Assembly (NCBI RefSeq): GCF_000002595.2
Contig: NC_057004.1
Coordinates: 6,794,248 to 6,858,247, forward strand
Reading direction: 5' to 3'
Source: Chlamydomonas reinhardtii
Taxonomy: Eukaryota > Chlorophyta > Chlorophyceae > Chlamydomonadales > Chlamydomonadaceae
Length of the DNA: 64,000 bases
Below the pieces are notes generated by a model. The model was given only the letters and a program-made list of their open reading frames with translations. It ran no database searches and was not told the DNA's origin. A program made the position numbers and the translations under genes. Positions within the stretch are counted from its first letter, which is position 1, and the number at the start of each line of letters is the position of its first letter. Shown here one piece after another: positions 11,601 to 23,944 of the stretch.

Positions 11601-14600
11601 TTGCGACAGCGGCGGCGAGCGCTGCAGGCAGCGGCCCAGGGCTTGCAGTGCCGGGCATGCATCGGCATGCAGCCGGGGGCAACACCGCGTCGCCGTACAG
11701 CAGCAGCGCGGGCACGACGCCGGCGCAGATGACGCCGGCGCCTTCCTTCCGCAGCAACAACCAGGGCACGCCGCCTCAGGGCACGCCGCCTGGTGCCGGC
11801 CGGCGCGGGGCTGGCAGCAGCGGCGCCGTCAGCGGCGGGGCCAGCGGTGGCGACCTCGCAGCCATGGGTGCGGCCGAGGCGGTGGCGGCGCACGCCTCAG
11901 ACGTGACGGGCTCCCGGCCGATGCCGCCCAGCCGTGGCGACGCCAGCAGCGGTGCGACAGCAGGCGCTGTCGACGCGTCGTCGAGTAGCAACCGCGAGGC
12001 GACCAAGTCGGCGCGGGGCCTGGTGGCAGCTGCAGCGGCCGTGGGCGGCATGTTCCGGCGGGCGCGGCCGCATCCAGCGGTGGCCGTCGCCACCTCAGCC
12101 GCGGCAGGCGTGGGCCCAGGGGCGCACCACAGCCGCCAGTCGTCATCGGACTCGTCCGGGCTGCCCCTGCAGCAGGCAGCGGCGGGCGCACATCACGGCC
12201 GCTTTGCGCAGCACGCGACCGCGGGGCCGCACGGCGGCACCGCCCACCTCAGCCGCGGCCCCTCCCGTCAATCGTTGACGCTCGCGTCGGAGCTGACGCT
12301 ATCAGACGGCACGCCGCTGCAGCAGCAGCAGCAGCCCGGCAGCGGCCTCAACGGCCACATCGGCTACCCGCCCCACATCGGCGCGGATAACAGCGGCTAT
12401 ACCGAGCTATGTGAGACGGTCCCGGAGGGCGCATCCGCCTCAGCTTCCTCCACCTCCTCTAGGCTCTACACGGCAGGGGCTGCACCTGTGCCCGCAGTGG
12501 GGTTGGTGACGCCGCCTTCCAAATGGCCAGGGGGGCCCGGAGGCAAGGGCAGCAGCACGGGCAGCGGCGGCAAGAAGCAGACAGCAGCAGCGGCGGTGGC
12601 CGGGCGCCACCGGCGCGCGATCAGCCACATCCTCACGCTAGGTCATTGGCGTGGCATCGGTGGTGGGAGCGCGTCAAGCTTGCCTGATGATGTCAGTGGA
12701 GATGCAGGCGGTGACATTGCGTCGGCGAGCAAGGTGTCGGGCAAGCCGGGCAAGCAGGCCGCAGCAGCTGCTGGATGTGTCGCAGTGTCCGCCACAGCGA
12801 ATGGGGGGCCGGCCGTAAGGAATCCGGTGGGGTCACCGGACCTGGCAGCCACGAAGGCGGCTGTAGCTGGCAACAGGTCTACCGCCGGCATCTCCTCTCC
12901 CTTTCGCATTGCAACTGCGGTCGCGGCCGCGGCTGCCGCTGGCGGTATCTCTGCAACTGGCCGGAGGGTCGATACTGACGGCTCTGCGACCATGGCGGCG
13001 CCTGGGTCGGACGTAGCTGCTCGGGCAGGTGGCGAGAACCTGCAGCCTGCTGGCGGAAGTAACGGCGTGGCCACCATGCCGCCCACACCCACACCAGGCG
13101 CCAGCGCGACTGCAGGAGCGGCAACGGCCTCCACGGCTGCGTCAGGCCAGCACCGTGCCTTGGAGCGCGATCCCCTCGCTGACATAACCAAGTCCGGCGG
13201 CGCGCCGACCGTGTCTGCAGCGGGAGCAGCGCCGCCATCACCGGGCCTGGCGCTGTACGGAGAGTCTGTTCCTCGCGAGAGCGGGACACCCACGCCGCTG
13301 CTGCCAGAGAGCAGCATGTCGGCGTCCGCAACCGCTGGCACTACTGGCGCGGCTGCAGACGCGCCCGGAAACGCGCAAAGCGTGCCTGCCCGCGCGCGTC
13401 CGGCGCATCTGCAGCCGCCACAGCACGAGCGAAATGCCTCGAGCATATCGGACGTGTCGTCCACCCCCGAAGGCCTGGCCACGATCAGTGGCGGAGGGCA
13501 GATGGGTGCTGCCGTCCAGAATGCATCGAACACCAGCTTGCTCGCAGTGGCTGAAGCTACCGCAGCTAGTGCAGTAGCGGCAGGCGCCAGGGAGGCGACC
13601 ACGGAGCGCGGTGGTAGCAGCGGCGTCGCAACGAACGGACTCGTTAGGGGCGCTGCCAGCGGACCGCAGGCAAGGGCAAATAGCATGAGCAAACCTGCGG
13701 CTCGCAGCCAGGTGTCCACGCTGTTCGGCCTGTTTGGGTCCTCAGCAAGTGTAGCGGCGGCGGCGGCCGGTCACGAGAGTGCGGACGCTTCGACCTCGCA
13801 GGCCCAGGTGCGTATGCATTGACGCCTCACCGAGAAAAGCTGGTAGTTTGTGCTTGCGGAGGGGCTTCTAAGCCTTACGCTGTGTCGTGCTTACTTTTGC
13901 ATTGGTTGCAGAAGCCTCCGCTTTACAGCGGTGGATCAGGGCGTCAGCCGGCTCTTGCGGCGAACAGCGGCGGTCCTGGGTCCGCGGCAAGCGGTGCGCC
14001 GCCGCTGCCTCACGCGGTCAGCGGGGCCCAGAAGGCGCTCGCCCACCAGCGCACGGTATCAGGCGGAAGCCCCACGCCCGGCCACAACCGCCCACAGCAC
14101 AGCCCCTACGCACAGGGCAGCCCAGCTGTCAGCACCCCGCTGGCGCAAGCCGGCGCGTCGGGCAGCGTGGCGGGGCACGGGGACGGCCCCAGCGGCGCCG
14201 TGAGCGGCACGGGGTACGCGAGCGGGCCCCCACCGCACGCGGACCTCATGTCGTCCTTCAACGCAGCCAATGTGTCGCCGTGGCAGGTGCGCAGCCGGTG
14301 GCCCGGCAGGCGGCACAGGGGCTCCTCTTCCTCGCGCTGTCTGGGTTTGATCATGGGCTGCGCGCATGATTGTACATGCTGACAAACATAAACAAACGTG
14401 CCTGTCACTTTGTTCCGCGGCAACCGTGCGCCCTACAACAGGAGCCGCCACAGGGTGCTATGGGCGGCCTGGCCGCAGGCTTCAGCGGCGCGAGCCATGG
14501 AGCTGGCGCTGGTGTTGGCGGCGCCGACTCGGCCCTGCTGCAGTCGCTGGCTCAGGTGATGAAGATGCACCGGCTGCTGCAGAGCGAGCGGGCGGCGCGG

Positions 14601-16136
14601 GCCGAGGCGATGGAGATGCTGAGCGAGGTGCGGCGCAAGTACGATGCCATGGTGCGACTCAGGTGAGTTGGGGTTGGGGTTGGAGTGGGGTGCCGGAGTG
14701 GGGTGCTGGAGCTGCTGGATTTGCACGACACGTGTGCGGCGATGTACGTTCGTTGGCGCCGCCTAACCGTGTGTGCCAATGCAGTGCATGCTGCGCTTTG
14801 GCCGGGCATGTAGCACACTCAGCTCCAGGCGATTGTAGGTCGGCACCACCGCACCGCATCCGCGTGTCCTGACGGCTCCTCCCTGCCTCGCTGTTTCCCT
14901 GCTGCCGCCGCCCCCGCCGCCTCCAGGCGCTTTGAGAACAACCGCGCGCTGGTGGAGGGCGCGCGCTTCCTGCTGCATCTGGGCCGCGACGTGCGGCGCG
15001 TTGTGGTGTGGTACAACGAGCCGCGCGGGCGGGGTAAGAGGGCTGGCGCTGGTGTAGTAGGATGAGCGCTGGACAAACCATGGGTCTGACAGCTCCTTAC
15101 CACATGGAACTAGGCCGGACGGCATTATTTGCAGTCGAAACCGCTCCCTCTATCTTCTGGTCCATCCACTAGCCCCGCCCATCGCCCAACACCACCGCCA
15201 TCGCCACCTTGCGGATAGTGTACCGAATCCTCCGAATTCTCCGTACGCCGACAGTGCAGGTGGACCCAGACACAGGCGGACTGGCGGAGCGGGGCGGCGG
15301 AGCGGGGGCCGCGGGCGCAGGCAGCGAGCCCTGGCCGCGCAGCTTCCAGCCGCAGGTGCGGGTGTCAGCGTCCTGCAGTCACATGCATTGGCGTGGTGTG
15401 CACGTGCGTGTGTGCAGGCGCGCTCGTGTTCCGGCAGATTGTCGTCTCCTCGCAACTGCGAATCGTACCCTGACTGCCCCGCCTCCAATACCCTGCCTCC
15501 GCCTCCAACCCCCAGGAGCTGGAGCGCGCGGAGCGCAGCGCCACGGCCTTCCCCAACCCCAGCGCCTGGGCGGGCGTCATGGCCGCCATCATGGGCCGCG
15601 TGCGGCCGCCCGCGCCCACCTCGCTGGACCCGCTCAAGTGCTTCAGCCTGTACCTGGAGGGCGGCCGCGCGCTGCACCTGCAGCTGCCGCCCAGCGGCAA
15701 CGGCAGGAGCCGGGACGAGTGGGTGGATGCGCTGCAGGACATCGCGGCGCGAGCCAGCAGGGCGGCGGCGGCGGGCGCGGCGGCCGGCGCAGCGGCGGCG
15801 TCTGGAGGCGTGGCGGCGGGGAGTAGCGTGGGCAGGGAGGACAGGCACAGCATGGCTGCACTGACCGCGGCAGCGGGCGGTGGTGTGGCGGCGACGGCAG
15901 CCAAGGCGTCGCGCGGGCATTCTGGTGAGTTTCGCCCAGGGCACGGACAATGGCATAGGTTTGCAGAGCTGCGTGGCCGCGCTTGCTCATCATGGCCATA
16001 CGTAAAGTAGTCGTGCCTGGAACCCCACGCCGGAAACCCCCTCAGCTTCTGGTTCTTGGTTACGGGCGGTTATTTGGGCTTGGCATTGATCACTCCGACT
16101 TGTCCCATTGCAGGTGCAGGTGTTGGCGGCACGTAG
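8646..16136 (+). CDS. SMP- and C2-domain membrane protein (extended-synaptotagmin-like) with long disordered tail
   Basis: Thirteen exons: 8646-8758, 9079-9373, 9550-9726, 9901-10034, 10210-10268, 10500-10645, 10826-13807, 13912-14286, 14442-14662, 14927-15033, 15255-15355, 15516-15924, 16114-16136; 1,713 residues in frame. Residues 1-25 form a hydrophobic anchor (MGFVIVALLLGFVGAVVACA). About residues 98-308 match an SMP lipid-transfer module (WLNLLVQHLWVPVLEKF, SYLLLTMNMHYHSSGFQ, RLEIMQLHIAGKLHLGLHL). About 309-440 is one C2 domain (GCLRVCVIGGRNL, DCDPYVELRFG, TADPVFNWQF) with an Ala/Gly-rich insertion. About 1,000 residues of Ala/Gly/Ser-rich low complexity follow, then a coiled coil (LAQVMKMHRLLQSERAARAE) and a C-terminal stretch ending like a PH-domain helix (RDEWVDALQDIAARA). 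By family, SMP proteins tether the ER to another membrane and move lipids. Function is inferred from domains. Confidence 0.82.
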
Positions 16137-18691
16137 GATGGTGTGCGTGACATCAGTCCATTTTCACCGAATCGTAGCCGAAACGGAACCCGGAGGTACT
16201 CTCGGCCACATTGTTTGTCGGCTAGACGCATTTGTGAACCTGCTGCACATCACTTGCAGCATCATTTACACGGCGGATGCGCATGCTCATGCCACGTGAT
16301 TACAGTAATGCGAGTTTAAGAAACGCCAGCGAGCGCGCAACTTGCGTGGTATCCTGCATTGAGAAGCAAGGGCTGGCAGTAAGAGTTAGGTAGGGTGGGT
16401 CAGAAGGTCTGCGAGTGATAAGCCCTGAAATGCTGCTTGGTAGGGCTCTCCCTTGATAGTGCTCAGGGCTCAATCAAGGGATGACAAGTTGAGCATCGCA
16501 AGGCACAGAATTGCAAGGCAGGCACTTGGGCAGGCAGTGGCCGAGAATTGGGGGGGGGGGGGCAGCCAGGATGCGCAGTGATTATCATGACTGTTCACAA
16601 CAGGTTATGAGGTGATCGCACATCCGAGCCCTGTGATTCAGAGTTATTCTGTATGCATAGTATTTGACCGACCAGACCGGCACAACTATCGGGCAGGCTC
16701 ATGCGGGCGCCTCGCAAGCTCTTAAGCCCGGGCGCGTCAATACCGGGGCGGCAGAATTGATGGCAGTGGCTGGATTAGCGATGGGGGTGGATGAAGTGCG
16801 TGTGTGCCGTACTGTATGTAGGTGGTGGAGTCTGGAGGACATGTTGAGCCTGTCCTCCCCAGCTGTCCGGCCTAGGTCCGTTGGCGTAGGGAGCTAGATG
16901 GGTTGCGCCTGTCTCAGCGCGAGCCCCAATACACCGTCCTGAGTGGTCGTCTGTCCTAGGCGCAAGCTCAACACATTGCTTCGGCGTGTGGGCACGCGGC
17001 GTTGGCGAGAGCCACGGATGGCCCTAATAACGTGGGCTCATGTGAGTCATGTCGCACCCGTGGAGGGCACTGTAACCGGGCCATTCGTCACCCGCGCTGC
17101 CCGTACGCCCCGTACGCCGATGCCCTGTGCCCCTAGGGCCTGAGCCAGCGAAGCCGTGCAGAATTCATCAACCACACCCGAGATCCACTTCATGCCTCCG
17201 TTGGTGGTGAGGCGTGCAGCGCGCGGCCGGAGGCGGCGTGGTGGCAGGGGACACCTGCTTCGCGACGGTTTGCTCAGAGTTGCGTACCGTATGCACTGTG
17301 GACATCGGCAGGGCCGCTGCTCGAGCACTGTGCCGTGTCTGCTGCAGTCATACTGGACATGCCCCTGGGCAGTCCCGCACCAACACAGGGCAGTCCCGCA
17401 GGCAGCCCCGCACCAACACAGTGCAAACCGGGCCCCGGGTCTCAAGCAGGCCAGGGAACAAAGGCAGCGGTTACCCGACCGCCACGCACGCACGCCGATG
17501 CAAGTGGCCGCGCGTTCTGGCCCAGCAACAAAACAGGCCAGCGACTACACGGGAACCACCGCAGGCGCACGATCACGCGCAGTCACACACGCACCAGCCC
17601 GCAGCAAACCGGGGCACGGGCCTTCCGCAATCCGGGGCACATAAGCAGCAGCGAACCGACCTCCACAACAAAGCAGACTAGCTGTCACACGGGAGCCAGC
17701 GCACGAGCACACACGCACTAACACGCCGCCAAATTAGGTCAGCACACTAGAAGGGTTTCGCCCAGAGCGCCCACAACAACTCCGCGTTCGCGCGCGCCGC
17801 GACCTCCAGCAGCTGCGGCACCAAGCACCGTGGGCACACGGGAGGGCCACCGGCGTTGCATGCTATGGCAACAATAGACAGGTTGGCGGGGTGGCGGGGT
17901 GGCGGGGAGCCGTGCGGCCGCATTACCCCTGGCTGCTGTCTCCAGGCAGGGTACAGGCGGGGCTGCATCAACTGATGGCTGCAGAGGCAGCCACGGCGGC
18001 TGCGGCGGTGGTGGGTGTGCTGGCGGTGGTGAGGGCAGCGGCAGCAGCAGGAGCGATGGTAGAAGGATGGGCACTGCGCCGGCGTTAGGGCACAAGCTGT
18101 GCGCCAACCCGCACTTCTCACTGAACAGCGCGTTGATAGCGCCCCGCTGCGGCAAGACATGTGTGCGGCGCCGTGCTGCAACATGCAGTGCCTGCCACTA
18201 CTGGCGGACTGGCAGGGCGGCACTCGGGCATCTATAATGGATCCACCGCGCTGGCAACAGGGGCAGTGAAAGCAGTAGTCTAGGCATGAACCAACTGAGT
18301 TGGCGTACGTTGATACAGTCAGGATGGCTCTGCCCTGCTCAGTGCCCCGCTAAAGTTGCTACAGCGCTACCCACCGCAGCCCGGCAAGTTTCTGAGACCG
18401 CTACTGAGTTTACTAACAACACGCACCCTGGACCAGCTTCCTTAGCTGAGCAGGTGCCTGAGTCACTCCATTACTCCGGTTTCGTATCGATTTGTGGCGC
18501 TGCGACTTTAGAAGGGCGCTTTGAATAGCAAAGCAAGACAAAGTTTTGCAAGGGTCCGACGACCAGGGGGAAATGGATGCGCAATGCGCACAAGGTAAAG
18601 CCCTCTTGCTGTCGGGACCCGTTGTATTATATTAATATGCGATAACACACACATAGTCGAAAGCAACACAAACAGTAATTCCATAAAAAAA
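16137..18691. other. Intergenic, repeat-bearing
   Basis: Holds copy A of a dispersed repeat (16847-17072). There is a 9-bp-stem inverted repeat (TCCCTTGAT at 16449-16457 and ATCAAGGGA at 16473-16481), a poly-G run near 16549-16561, and short imperfect tandem copies of a CCCGCACCAACACAG-like unit near 17375-17425. Long open frames at 17.2-18.2 kb on both strands are low-complexity and I do not call them genes. The last part is the upstream region of the ARM-TIR-SAM gene. Confidence 0.5.
16847..17072 (+). repeat. Dispersed repeat, copy A
   Basis: About 226 bp closely matching 56460-56675 in the same orientation, starting at AGCCTGTCCTCC and ending at GTGGAGGGCACTG. Differences are scattered substitutions and a few small indels. 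No open frame, terminal inverted repeat or clear target duplication is visible. The family is unknown. Confidence 0.8.
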
Positions 18692-21600
18692 ATGCCCGTT
18701 GGGCACCAAAGCCTATCGGGGACCCGCCGCAGCGTGGTCCCTAAGGACAGGCATCCACTAGCTAGCCTACCTAGGGGCTATAGGCATTGCACTGGCCGCC
18801 AAGTACACCAGCCGCAGGCTTCGTTGAGCTCGGGCCCCCCTGCTCCTGCATCCGGCTTTGCTGCGTCCCCGCAGCGCTCTGTTCGGGTCAGGGTGATAGC
18901 AGATGCTCCCAACGTCAGCATAAATGTGGAGCAACACCTGTTGACCCTCGCTCGCTTCTTGGGGCCAGACGGGACAGAAAATGTGGAGCTTCTGCAACAA
19001 GCGGTGGCCGCGACTGACGCTGTCCGCGCGACGGTTGCGCATGCAGTAAATAGCAAGCTACCAGGCGTGAAGTCGCTGCAGACAAACGTGGTGAACAGCG
19101 GCGCGCTCGCCCCTCTCACTGCCCTGGCGCGGCGGGGCTATGCGGAGGCGTTCGAGGCGCTTCAGATTCTGTCCTACCGCAACACAGTTGTGTGCCAGCA
19201 GCTGGTGGAGAAGGGCGTAGGTGAGCGTCGCCAGACCTGCATCGCGCATGTCGCACCGAATGTCACCGTCGAAGCGCTCTTTGCAGGGCGGTTGCGAGGG
19301 CTTTGAAGCTTATGTGGAATAGCAGACACGGGAAAGCGACCGAAGCTTTGGTCACGCTGTCGTCTGGAAACCACGTGCTTGTGCCCTCCTGTGCCCCTCC
19401 GCAGTGGACCTGATCGCCAACACCCTCAACGACAGCAGGTCTGTGCTGCGCTGTGGTTCCTTGACTAGCCACTTTACCCAACACCTCACCACAGCCTACT
19501 GACCGTTCGATATCACGCCTCTATCTACAGTGTGGACCTGCAATGCTCCATGTGCTTCCTTTTGACCGCGCTGGCGGCCTTCGCGGACTCGTCACACGCG
19601 CCCATGATGCGTGCCGGCCTCGTACCGAAGCTGGTGATGCTGTGCCGGACAGAGGTGAGCACGACATGCGGCATGTGCACACATGTCATCTACGGGTGGG
19701 TGACCAGCACCGCTCCAGCTCCAGTCGGTGATCTGTTTGGGAGTCGGAGACCCACCAGCAGCACGATTGCTGCACGCATTCCTCATGCCCACGTTCCCTC
19801 CAAGTGCAATCAGTACCACACCCTCCCGACCCCGTACTTCCACGCAAACACGCAGGTGTCGCAGATGTCGGTGGAGACGGGCTCGCGCGCGGCCACGCTG
19901 CAGACGCGCGCCGCGGCGGTGCTGCGCAACCTTGCGCACAACCAGCGCAACCACGCGGTGCTCATACAGGCGGGGGCGGTGGACCCGCTGGTTGACATCA
20001 TGCGCAGCTCTACGGTGGGTTGCCTCAGGCCGTGCGTGCCCTAGGGTAGCTGGGCGGCGCGGGGAGGTGGTGCGTGGAGCGGGATTGGATTGACGGGTGG
20101 TCGGTGAAAAGGAATGAATTCTGCATGGCCGCCGCATGCACCAGCTCCGCCATCACCCCCGGGCTGCATCGATAGCTCTGGACATCAACCACGCTGTAAC
20201 CGTTCGGGGCTCTTGTCCGTGCACAGGACCCGGCGTCGCGCATCAACGCGGCGGTGGCGGTGGCGTGCCTGGTGGGGCACGAGGAGGGCAACCCGCGGCT
20301 GCAGCTGGATGAGGACCTGGTAAGGCAGCGTGTGTCGCGCAGGGGGAAAGTGGTGGAGGCGGCAGCGCTGTATCGAGCGAACTGGGGTGCTGGCATGGAC
20401 GCTGGGGACCACGCGATGGCCAGCAAAGGCGAGGGCGTCACCGTTTAAAGGGGATCAGGGCTGATGTTGGCGCTGGGCGCGGGTTTGCGAACGGGATGTG
20501 AGCTCTAAATGTGTTTCGCGGGTGCTGGACATGGCAGGTTGGGGAGATGCTGGGCGTGCTGGACTCGGCATGCCAGGGCGGCATGAAGTACGGCATCTTC
20601 TGGACGGTGTGGAAGCTGTGCCAGGGCCTGGCCTCGCTCAGCGTCAATGACAAGAACAAGGAGATGATCACCAGCAAGGTGCGATGCAGCAGGGGCCTGT
20701 CAGGCTGCTCCGGGGGAAAGCGCATGCGGCGGGTTGCGCACGACGTATGCGGGCTGCGCCAACATGGCAAACGCATACCCTATCTCTCCAGCCAGTGCGC
20801 TGACACTCTGCTGTTCTCCTGCATGTTCTCACCGTGCCTCTCCCGTACCCCCTTACACGTGACGGCGCAGGGTGGCGTGGACATCCTAGCGGAGGTGGTG
20901 ATGGGCAAGCATCACAACCAGGAGACGGCACACCGCTTCGCGCTGTCTGCCCTCTGGAACCTTGCCTTCAACGAGCGCAGCAAGGCCGTCATCATCAACA
21001 CACCCGGCCTGGTGGACTCTATCCGCACCCTCCTGTCTTCGTCCGAGTCGCCCAAGACGCGGGAGGTGGCCAAGGGCGCGCTGTGGACGCTTGGTGGGTG
21101 CTTGGGGCAGGGTGGAGCCCAGGGATGGCCGTTCGCATGCGCCAGCCTCCTTGGGTCCGCTAGCCAAACCAGTAATCGGCGTGCATTGGTTGTGCGCGTT
21201 TTGGTAGACGGCCAGGCGCGCTACGTGTACGTGTATGCGCATGTGCATCGCTAACGGGTGGTGTACCGGTCCTGTGTACTGCATCGTGTGCTTGCGCAGG
21301 CCTTGAGCAGGACGTTCGCAGCCTGCAGGAGGGCGGCGGCCGGCTGGTGGCGGGCACGGACGAGGAGAACCAGACGCAGCACGTGATGCTGAGCTACGAG
21401 TGGGGCTGCCAACAGAGCGTGATGCTCATAAAGAGCGAGCTGCAGAAGGCGGGCTACCAGACGTGGATGGACATTGACAAAATGAGCGGTGAGGGAGGGT
21501 GGCGCAGGGCGGCTGGCCTGGGGCGGCTTCTGTTGGTCTTGACTACAACCCCAGGGAATGGACTGCCTTCAGCTCTTGGCATAGTGCCAGCCTCCTGCCA

Positions 21601-22652
21601 AGCATGCTATGCGTGCGCCCAGCTGTCACAGCGCCCATCCCTAAACCCCTCGGAACGCCTCGGCCACCTGTGTGCCCTATCTAGGCTCCACGCTGGAGGC
21701 GATGGCCAAGGCGGTGGAGGACAGCGCGGCGGTGCTGGTGTGCGTGTCCAAGCGCTACAAGGAGAGCCAGGCCTGCCGCACGGAGGCGGAGTACGCCTTC
21801 CAGCAGCGCAAGAAGATCGTGCCGGTGCTCATGGAGGCGGACTACAAGCCCACGGGCTGGCTGGGCGCGCTGATGGGCACACGGCTGTACTTCAACATGA
21901 GCGATCCGCGTCATATCGCCTCCAAGATGGGTGGCCTCATAAAGGAGCTTGGCGACGCGGGCAGGTGCGGGATTACGCAGCATGAGATGCCACATTGTTA
22001 GGGTCTACGGGCTGGTCACTTAGCGGACGCCACCTGATGGGTTGCGATGGAGATCCTTATGAGTTGTTGCTAATGTGTGATGTTCACTGGCGCATGAACC
22101 TGCGCTTGAAAGCTGCTCTGTGGCTCGCGCTTGCAGGGTCAACGTGACTGTAAAGGAGGCGGCGCAGCGCAGCGCGTCCATGTCCGTGGCCACTGCCTCG
22201 GACCGCGCGGAGGGCTGGAATGTGTACGAGGTGCGCCTGCGTGCCCGCGTCCCTCTGACCCCCTACTGCACCTAATGGGTAGAAGCTTGCCATTGAAGCC
22301 GGCTAATGCCGCCTGCCCCGTTGCCACCTGCCCAGTCACTCGTGATCGCCCGCAACCAAGTGCGCAAACGGCCAGCACCACATCGGCGGCTGGTTAACAC
22401 GGCCTTCCTGTCCTCACGCGCCCTACCCCTGCCCCCGCGGCCCAGGTGGAGGAGTGGCTGAAGCGCATCAAGTGCTCGGACTACGTGGGCACCTTCCGGG
22501 AGCACAACATGGACGGCGTGGCGCTGAGCGGGCTGTACCGCATGGGCTCCGACATGCGCTTCCTGCACGAGACGTTGCGCACTGAGTTCGGCATCGCAGT
22601 CATGGGCCACCGGTTGCGACTCATCGAGGAGCTCAACAAGCTGTTTGGGTGA
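18692..22652 (+). CDS. ARM-repeat / TIR / SAM domain protein
   Basis: Eleven exons: 18692-19220, 19405-19438, 19531-19654, 19856-20014, 20227-20319, 20538-20678, 20871-21093, 21300-21488, 21685-21964, 22137-22230, 22446-22652; 690 residues, all junctions in frame. Residues about 60-430 are armadillo-type helical repeats (TRAAAVLRNLAHNQRNH, LVDIMRSS, FALSALWNLAFNERSK). Residues about 461-590 form a TIR domain: HVMLSYEWG, GYQTWMDIDKMSGSTLEAM, SAAVLVCVSKRYKES, CRTEAEYAFQQRKKIVPVL. Residues about 620-690 form a SAM domain (VEEWLKRIKCSDYVGTF .. HRLRLIEELNKLF). By hand alignment anchored on the IVPV strand, Glu531 falls where SARM1 has its NADase glutamate. The domain set is that of SARM1, but the order is ARM-TIR-SAM. 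Enzymatic activity is inference. Confidence 0.85.
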
Positions 22653-23944
22653 TGTCACGGGCCGATGACACGGGCTGGGGATGCGAGCGAGGGGCTGTTG
22701 GTGCTCAGGGACGGGTGGTTAATTAGGGCCAGGTGCAGGTGCCACGCAGGCGCTTCACCACGGCGGGTTTTGGCGCACGGAACGCGAATTGCGGATGCGG
22801 CTCGGATGGCCTGAGGGTGAGCTGAGGTTAACACAGGGCATGAACAGCGCACTGCAGCAGTGACCACTGCGGCGCGACTGCATTTCCGACAGAGTGTCTT
22901 GCAGTTTTTGCATCAGAGCGTGACCACTGAAAATCTGAGCTTTAGTAGTACCGTATTTCATCGCGTTTTACATTGTTAGCTGCGGTGTTGTTGATCGGTG
23001 CTGTACGCGTTGTATGCGTTCAGCGCGTGCAGGTTGGCGTTTGCACGTTGCAGCTAAAGTGAACACACGCATGTAGATGCGAGTGGGGCAGTGTGCACAG
23101 GACAGAGAGCACACCTTGCATTGAAAGTGCAAATTCATCCACGGTGGGCGACTGGAACTTACCGGGGTCGGCCGTTTATTGTATGCAACCAGGTTCCCCT
23201 GACCGGGTTTCCTGGGCAACGCAGAAGCACTGTCGATTGTTCCTCTGCGCCAAAGTAAACTGCATGGCGCGGCGGCCTGAGAGTTGTCAGTCACTGGGGT
23301 AGTTGCTGCCACTCCGACGTTTCCAGTACTGGTGCCTGTCAGTGTTGACTGCGGTCCCCATGGAGTATGCGGAGAAAGTGGTGGCCGCGCCAAGAGCTGA
23401 CTGGGCAGAGAGTGAAATGGGTCGGTCTGGAGGCGAGGGAATCTGACAGCATTTGCGGTGACGGACGGGGGCACGCGCTTGACTGCCAAGAACAAGCTAC
23501 GCTTGACGCGTGTTTTGGTGTTTGACATTGCGGCTTGAAAGGCAGCACTGCGGTGTAGGCGGGTACGTGTGCACCCAACTGCCGGCCGGTGGAGCCACCT
23601 GAAACACCTTGTACGCCCAGCGACAGGCTGCATTGTGACGTTTTCTTGGTGCGGTGGATGGGAACAAGCAGTATTTGGTAAAGCCTATTGATAGCAATAG
23701 GCGGCAGCGGCCCTGGGCCCAGCATTGGCGGCGTGCATGTGCGTAGCGGAGGGGGCGAGCTAGGCCACGTGGAGGTGGACGGCGCGGTGCCGCCCAAGAA
23801 GCGGTGCCAGTGCGCAGGTTGAGGGCCTGCGGGTGTCTGGTTAGCAGTCTTTGCTGGCGAGCATAACATGGCACGTTGTGTGGTAGGATGATTTTTGCCT
23901 GTGTGTAATTTGTTATTGCCTATTGCATGTAAATAGGCGGTGGG
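22653..23944. other. Intergenic, 3' of ARM-TIR-SAM gene
   Basis: No supported gene. A long open frame on the - strand (23339-24361) is compositionally ordinary, shows no recognisable domain and overlaps the transposon-like fragment on the other strand, so it is not called. Degraded 5' parts of that element could lie here, but I could not recognise them. Confidence 0.4.

Noticed and set aside
17156-18237. Overlapping open frames on both strands around 17.2-18.2 kb
   Set aside because: Low-complexity, mutually overlapping, with no domain or credible splice pattern.
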